Part shown: piece after piece, positions 7,754-11,004 of the stretch | How the letters are laid out: each line of letters begins with the position of its first letter | Numbering within the stretch: the stretch's first letter is position 1 | NCBI GenBank assembly: GCA_031288745.1 | Contig: JAITQT010000443.1 | Location: forward strand, 1 to 11,004 | DNA: 11,004 nucleotides | Direction of reading: 5' to 3' | Source: Deltaproteobacteria bacterium | GTDB taxonomy: Bacteria > Desulfobacterota > Desulfarculia > Adiutricales > Adiutricaceae | Translations under genes and position numbers: made by a program | The notes under the pieces: generated by a model | Database searches by the model: none | Told to the model about the DNA's origin: nothing | What the model saw: only the letters and a program-made list of their open reading frames with translations

Positions 7754-9125
7754 TCCCAAATTGAGCGCCATAATCAACATAACGATAGGCTTAAAAAAAT
7801 CTTGGCCACGCCTTATTAGGCTATGGTTACTTATAGCCATTTTTATAAGCCTAAACTCGGCCGCTGCGGCCTTAGCCGATAGCTCGGATAAGGTCGCAGA
7901 GAGCGTAAAGCTCGGACGTTACGCTCAAAGCGAGAGAAAACGGACTTTAGATTTTAACTGGTCGGCCTGGTTAGAAACGACAATCCGTCAATCGACTTAT
8001 AGCCACAAACCTATTAGTATGCGTCAACGCATCTGGGCAGAGACTTCGATTAAAAGCAAGGGACCTCTAAGCGCTTTCGTGAGCGGCTACGTTGAAGGTG
8101 ATTTTTCTGTCTTTACCAGATATTCCTATGAAAAATTTGGAACCGCAGCCTTTAACGAAGCATATCTAACCATCGATACCTCTCGCCTAGATTTTATTTT
8201 AGGCTTGCAGCAAATTCGGTGGGGAGAAGCCGATTCTATGAGCGCGGCCGACGTAATTAACCCTATTGATTATCGCGATCCTCTGGCCACGGCCCGTAGC
8301 AATCAGCGCTTATCAGTCGTGGCCGCTGACGTTCGGGCCGACCTTGGATTTGGGTTATTAGATTTAGTCATTGTCCCATGGCCGCGCTTTAGCTCTTTAC
8401 CAAAAAGCGGTTCCCCTTGGGAACCTAAAGCCCTTAGGTATCTAAGACAAGCCGATAAAGCTGGGATTATCGTTACTAGAGAGGGCCAAAAAGCGCGTCA
8501 TACTCAATTAGGCGCTCGCTTTAAGCTCTTCCGCCAAGGCTTTGATTTAGCCTTCATTTACTTCCGAGGCTACGAGCACGCGCCTCGCTTTAGTTTAGGC
8601 TTTGACCAATCGGTTATGGCCCCGGCGGCGACCGCCTCCTACGATACTTACGAAACGTACGCCCTGAGCGCGGCCGTTTCGTTATTTAATTCAACCTTAA
8701 GGGCCGAGGCGGCCTATAAGTCCAACTATCCCTTTCAGAGTTCGTTAATAAGCGTTGAAAAGAGAGACGACTTTCAAGTGGTTGCGGGCTGGGATAAAAA
8801 CTTTTTTACCAATTTAATAATCCAAGCCCAGGGATTCTACTTTCGCTACTCCGGGGCCGAGGTTTGGGGCGTTGACCGCGAGCGCTACGGAATAAGTTTT
8901 AACCTCGAAAATAAGTTTTTTAACGAGGCCTTACGCAGCGGCGTCCGCGGGGTTTATTATTTAACTAGCCATGATTATTGTTTAGAACTTTTTAACGAAT
9001 ACGATTTTGACGATCACCTAAAATTTAAAATTGGCTATATGCTTCTTGGCGGTAAAGACGACGGTGACATAGGCCAATATGATAAAAACGATCATGTCTA
9101 TGCGGGAATCAAATATTATTTCTAA
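7728..9125 (+). CDS. DUF1302-like outer-membrane beta-barrel protein
   Basis: The predicted product is a 465-residue outer-membrane protein. A signal peptide with a long basic N-region and hydrophobic core (about 29-50, ending AAAALA) is followed by alternating polar/aromatic strands with frequent Tyr, Phe and Trp. The protein ends YAGIKYYF, a C-terminal aromatic residue as expected for BAM-assembled barrels. The segment QQIRWGEADSMSAADVINP (161-179) resembles the WGEAD/DVINP signature of DUF1302-type barrels that travel with RND pumps and LolA-like or DUF1329 proteins. The start is a TTG at 7728, inside the end of the previous gene, chosen because AAGGA (7715-7719) lies eight bases upstream; a TTG at 7761 is a weaker alternative. 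The barrel probably gives passage to, or anchors, the cargo handled by the two preceding gene products. The exact family assignment is by eye. Confidence 0.85.
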   Translation: MNKVGFIDNPKLSAIINITIGLKKSWPRLIRLWLLIAIFISLNSAAAALADSSDKVAESVKLGRYAQSERKRTLDFNWSAWLETTIRQSTYSHKPISMRQRIWAETSIKSKGPLSAFVSGYVEGDFSVFTRYSYEKFGTAAFNEAYLTIDTSRLDFILGLQQIRWGEADSMSAADVINPIDYRDPLATARSNQRLSVVAADVRADLGFGLLDLVIVPWPRFSSLPKSGSPWEPKALRYLRQADKAGIIVTREGQKARHTQLGARFKLFRQGFDLAFIYFRGYEHAPRFSLGFDQSVMAPAATASYDTYETYALSAAVSLFNSTLRAEAAYKSNYPFQSSLISVEKRDDFQVVAGWDKNFFTNLIIQAQGFYFRYSGAEVWGVDRERYGISFNLENKFFNEALRSGVRGVYYLTSHDYCLELFNEYDFDDHLKFKIGYMLLGGKDDGDIGQYDKNDHVYAGIKYYF

Positions 9126-9882
9126 AACTCGGCCCGAGCGCACGCCAATAGTTAGCCAAGAGCCGCGACTACCAATAAAAGCTCCTATTAGCGCGAAAGG
9201 ACGAATAGAGATTTGGCTAATTAAGCTAGATCAAATTGCGCCTACGGCTTGCCTTAGGGCCATTCTCTCACCAGAAGAGAGAAATCGAGCCGACAAATTT
9301 TTACGGCCAATCGATCGCAGTCGATTTATCTTTTCGCGGGTGGCAATTAAGAAAATTTTAATTTCATATCTGGATAACCCTAGGCCAATAGATCAAGATT
9401 TTTCTTACGGTCCTTGGGGTAAGCCTTACTGGGATAATCTATCGTTTAATTTTTCTCATTGCCAAAACCTAGCCCTCTTGGCCGTCGGCGGCGATAGCGA
9501 TCCAGTGGGAATTGACGTTGAAAACATTAACTCGCGAGATATTGATCTTAGCGGGGTATCGGTTTTTTTTCACCCAAAAGAGCAAATTCTCCTTAGGGGC
9601 TTTACGGCCCATGAGCGCCGAAAGGCTTTTTTTCGCCTCTGGGTGAGAAAAGAAGCGGTCATGAAGGCCGACGGACGCGGGCTAAGCTTAGGCCTTGAGC
9701 GAACGCTAGTTTCCCCTTTTAAAGAAGATAATTGGGGAGAGATAGAAGAGATTAACGGCTCGGTTACCAAGCGCTGGTTTACGCCTACCTTCGCCTTTGG
9801 CGACTTCGTCGCGGCCGCAGCCATGGAAAAGCCGAGGCCCCTAACCTTTAAAAATTTTGATAGAGAGTTAATAGAGTTTTAA
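9079..9882 (+). CDS. Sfp-type 4'-phosphopantetheinyl transferase
   Basis: This is a 267-residue enzyme that transfers the 4'-phosphopantetheine arm of coenzyme A to the serine of carrier domains, such as GGDSL in the synthetase of this window. Family motifs appear in order: GPWGKP (111-116), FNFSHC (123-128), GIDVE with Mg-binding D146 and E148 (144-148), and FFRLWVRKEAVMKADGRGL (184-202) containing W188, K191, E192 and K196. It therefore belongs to the larger Sfp/Gsp group rather than the short AcpS group. The first in-frame ATG (9079) lies 47 bases inside the barrel gene and has only a weak ribosome binding site. ATGs at 9094 and 9100 are equally possible, and the conserved part starts near residue 43, so the first 40 residues are a poorly supported extension. 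Expression is probably coupled to the upstream gene. A dedicated activator within the operon supports the view that this is a self-contained biosynthetic cluster. Confidence 0.93.
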   Translation: MIKTIMSMRESNIISKTRPERTPIVSQEPRLPIKAPISAKGRIEIWLIKLDQIAPTACLRAILSPEERNRADKFLRPIDRSRFIFSRVAIKKILISYLDNPRPIDQDFSYGPWGKPYWDNLSFNFSHCQNLALLAVGGDSDPVGIDVENINSRDIDLSGVSVFFHPKEQILLRGFTAHERRKAFFRLWVRKEAVMKADGRGLSLGLERTLVSPFKEDNWGEIEEINGSVTKRWFTPTFAFGDFVAAAAMEKPRPLTFKNFDRELIEF

Positions 9883-9892
9883 ACTCCTCTCT
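9862..9892 (+). other. Imperfect hairpin at the end of the phosphopantetheinyl transferase gene
   Basis: AGAGAG (9862-9867) can pair with CTCTCT (9887-9892), and GAGTT (9874-9878) with AACTC (9882-9886) around a TTA loop, leaving the six bases TTAATA unpaired on one side. The structure covers the stop codon. No T-run follows, so it is not a classical Rho-independent terminator. It may stabilise the mRNA end or attenuate read-through into the methyltransferase gene. Confidence 0.3.
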
Positions 9893-9949
9893 GGCGATCT
9901 ATAAAAAATAATTCGCCTTATTGGCCAAAACAAAATCTGATCCATTCAA

Positions 9950-9970
9950 CCTAAGGGAGATCTAGTTATG
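9950..9970 (+). promoter_or_regulatory. Strong ribosome binding site before the methyltransferase ATG
   Basis: CCTAAGGGAGA (9950-9960) lies seven bases before ATG 9968 and fixes this start. The same word, CCTAAGGGG/A, precedes the LolA-like gene (6944) and the small TTG frame (4436). The 85-base spacer before this gene shows no convincing promoter. Confidence 0.6.
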
Positions 9971-10765
9971 ATTAAGCTTGAAGGCGTGGCTGACACGCTA
10001 TATATACCGCTGATAGCCCGGATTTACGTTTCAAAAAGGTTTCCAGAATATTTTTTTGACGGCAAGGCCTTATCGTTAGAAAATGAACTTATGGATAAAA
10101 TAAATCAAAAAAAACCATCCGAGTTTTTCCAAATGGCCTCGGCCGCGAGATATTATCTCTTAGATTCGATGACTAAAAACTTTTTGGCCAAAAATGATAA
10201 ATCTAACGTCATTAACCTTGGCGCGGGTCTTGAAACCGTCTATTTTCGGCTCGAAAATAAACGAGACTTATTTTACGAGGTCGATCTGCCTAAGGTTATA
10301 GAAAAGAGGCGTTCTTTACTGGGCGAAAGTCTCAACGAGATTTTAATAGGTGCCGACATGTTCACCTTAGACTGGGTAAAATCAATAGATCGAACGCTGC
10401 CGACGCTTTTTATAGTTATGGGCGTTTTCCAATATTATGGTGAGGAGAAAATTATCGCCTTCATTAAAGATCTGAAGAACTCTTTTCCCAAAGCCGAAAT
10501 AATCTTCGATGCCACCAACGAAAAAGGGGTCAAGTTTGCCAACCGCTACGTTAAAAAAACAGGAAATACCTCGGCTCCCATCCATTTTTTCATAAACGAC
10601 GCCGCCCAATTTGCTAAAATAACCGAGACCACTTTAATCGATCGCTGCCCTTTCTTTATAGAGGCTAGAAAAACCATTGGTAAAAGACTAAAGCTTCTGA
10701 CGCGGTTAGCCATGAAAATTGTTGACCTGAGCGGTCGGGCCATTTTAGTTTGGCTAAGATTTTGA
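9968..10765 (+). CDS. SAM-dependent methyltransferase, TcmP / leucine carboxyl methyltransferase-like
   Basis: This is a 265-residue class I methyltransferase. The SAM-binding segment VINLGAGLETVYFRL (81-95), then YEVDLPKVIEKRR (103-115) and GADMF (128-132), match the leucine carboxyl methyltransferase/TcmP superfamily, whose usual pattern is a GAGLDTR-like loop followed by an EVDLP motif. Members O-methylate carboxylates or hydroxyls, and many tailor polyketides or peptides. No signal peptide is seen, so it should be cytoplasmic. The start has a strong ribosome binding site. The gene is separated from the phosphopantetheinyl transferase by 85 bases but shares orientation and ribosome-binding word, so it is probably the last gene of the cluster; tandem hairpins follow it. 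Methylation of the released peptide, for example its carboxylate, is a reasonable inference, but the gene could equally be unrelated to the product. Confidence 0.82.
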   Translation: MIKLEGVADTLYIPLIARIYVSKRFPEYFFDGKALSLENELMDKINQKKPSEFFQMASAARYYLLDSMTKNFLAKNDKSNVINLGAGLETVYFRLENKRDLFYEVDLPKVIEKRRSLLGESLNEILIGADMFTLDWVKSIDRTLPTLFIVMGVFQYYGEEKIIAFIKDLKNSFPKAEIIFDATNEKGVKFANRYVKKTGNTSAPIHFFINDAAQFAKITETTLIDRCPFFIEARKTIGKRLKLLTRLAMKIVDLSGRAILVWLRF

Positions 10766-10790
10766 GGCTAGGCTTCGCTTATCTAAACTC

Positions 10791-10836
10791 TTAGGCCAAG
10801 CTTACGGCCTAAAAAGACTGGCCAAAAGGCGTCTTT
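10791..10836 (+). terminator. Two tandem hairpins downstream of the last gene, possible terminator
   Basis: The first is a perfect 7-bp inverted repeat, TTAGGCC (10791-10797) and GGCCTAA (10806-10812), with an 8-base loop. The second follows at once: AAAGAC (10813-10818) pairs with GTCTTT (10831-10836), and GCC (10821-10823) with GGC (10828-10830), with a TG bulge and an AAAA loop. The T-run is only three bases, so termination may be weak or Rho-assisted. The position 26 bases after the stop codon is right for an operon end. Confidence 0.4.
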
Positions 10837-10892
10837 AAAGCCCGAAGCTAAATTTTATCCAAAAGCTATACCTGCGTGCGAAAACACAGGGC

Positions 10893-10925
10893 AAAAGCGT
10901 CAAAATTTTTTTTTAAACCGCTTTT
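10893..10925. repeat. AT-rich inverted repeat just upstream of the sigma-54 site
   Basis: AAAAGCG (10893-10899) and CGCTTTT (10919-10925) form a perfect 7-bp inverted repeat around a 19-base interior that is mostly A and T, including a run of nine T. It ends one base before the core of the promoter candidate. It could be a hairpin, a weak terminator for the upstream operon, or a bendable AT-rich segment of the kind IHF uses at sigma-54 promoters. Confidence 0.35.
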
Positions 10926-10944
10926 ACTGGCATAAATATTGCTT
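10926..10944 (+). promoter_or_regulatory. Candidate sigma-54 (-24/-12) promoter
   Basis: The sequence ACTGGCATAAATATTGCTT has GG (10929-10930) and GC (10941-10942) separated by exactly ten bases, and both flanks fit the RpoN consensus TGGCAC-N5-TTGCW at all but one core position. Transcription would start near 10954. It would drive a unit to the right of the window. An AT-rich inverted repeat and a small palindrome (10871-10890) lie upstream, where activator sites are often found. Sigma-54 is common in Gram-negative bacteria; the activator is unknown. Confidence 0.6.
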
Positions 10945-10969
10945 GCCGTACCATCCCGTTGATGAGCCT

Positions 10970-10986
10970 CCACACCTTCGGGTGGG
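10970..10986 (+). other. UUCG-capped hairpin in the putative sigma-54 leader
   Basis: CC-A-CACC (10970-10976), loop TTCG (10977-10980), then GGTGGG-side pairing GGTG plus GG (10981-10986) gives a 6-bp stem with one bulged A and a very stable tetraloop. It begins about 16 bases after the predicted transcription start, so it should be in the 5' leader or in a small RNA. A reading frame from ATG 10962 also runs open through the edge but lacks a ribosome binding site. Confidence 0.4.
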
Positions 10987-11004
10987 CAATGTCTCTAAGT
11001 TTTT

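Noticed and set aside
998..10743. Minus-strand frames of 60-113 codons (such as 998-1234, 3205-3432, 3879-4220, 5681-5959, 6338-6607, 9570-9824, 10382-10609)
   Set aside because: Each lies opposite a well-supported + strand gene, has no recognisable domain and looks like a shadow of the coding strand.
10885..10896. ACACAGGGCAAA resembles the start of a cyclic-di-GMP-I (GEMM) riboswitch
   Set aside because: The following conserved parts of that aptamer (GACGCAAAGCC-type segment, tetraloop receptor and second stem) are absent.
10962..11004. Coding frame from ATG 10962 running off the edge
   Set aside because: Only 14 codons are visible, there is no ribosome binding site, and the stretch folds into a UUCG hairpin, so it is not called as a gene.

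Overview
The window comes from a Gram-negative bacterium of intermediate G+C. It encodes an outer-membrane beta-barrel protein with a C-terminal aromatic residue, a periplasmic LolA-like protein, an RND-type inner-membrane pump, and a plausible sigma-54 (-24/-12) promoter. These fit a proteobacterial or Desulfobacterota-like host, but no rRNA or other phylogenetic marker is present, so the taxon is left open. All seven confident genes lie on the + strand and are tightly packed, which suggests one long biosynthetic operon whose promoter lies upstream of the window.

Region 1 (2-4440) is biosynthetic. The window opens inside a nonribosomal peptide synthetase (NRPS). The visible part is an adenylation domain split by a methyltransferase-like insertion between motifs A8 and A9, then a carrier domain (GGDSL) and a C-terminal thioesterase (GWSMG). 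The specificity residues read D-L-Y-N-L-S-L-I-W-K, the known cysteine code of pyochelin- and yersiniabactin-type synthetases. The order A-[MT]-PCP-TE is that of PchF, the last module of pyochelin synthesis. A PchC/YbtT-like type II (editing) thioesterase follows after two bases.

Region 2 (4542-9125) looks like an envelope transport set: a 12-helix MMPL/RND pump, a secreted LolA-like 'outer membrane lipoprotein-sorting' protein, and a DUF1302-like outer-membrane beta-barrel. The last two overlap by 26 bases. Region 3 (9079-10765) has an Sfp-type 4'-phosphopantetheinyl transferase, which would activate the carrier domains, and a TcmP/leucine-carboxyl-methyltransferase-type enzyme that may methylate the product.

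Read together, the synthetase would build and release a thiazoline- or thiazolidine-containing peptide, probably metal-binding. The type II thioesterase would clear misloaded carriers, the phosphopantetheinyl transferase would prime them, and the RND/LolA-like/barrel triad may move the product or a lipid form of it across both membranes. The export role is inference. It differs from the transporters known for pyochelin and yersiniabactin and is the most interesting part of the window.

Region 4 (10766-11004) is non-coding as far as can be seen. It has two tandem hairpins after the last gene, then an inverted repeat, a good sigma-54 promoter match and a UUCG-capped hairpin at the right edge, which probably start the next transcription unit. 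No IS element, CRISPR array, tRNA or rRNA was seen.
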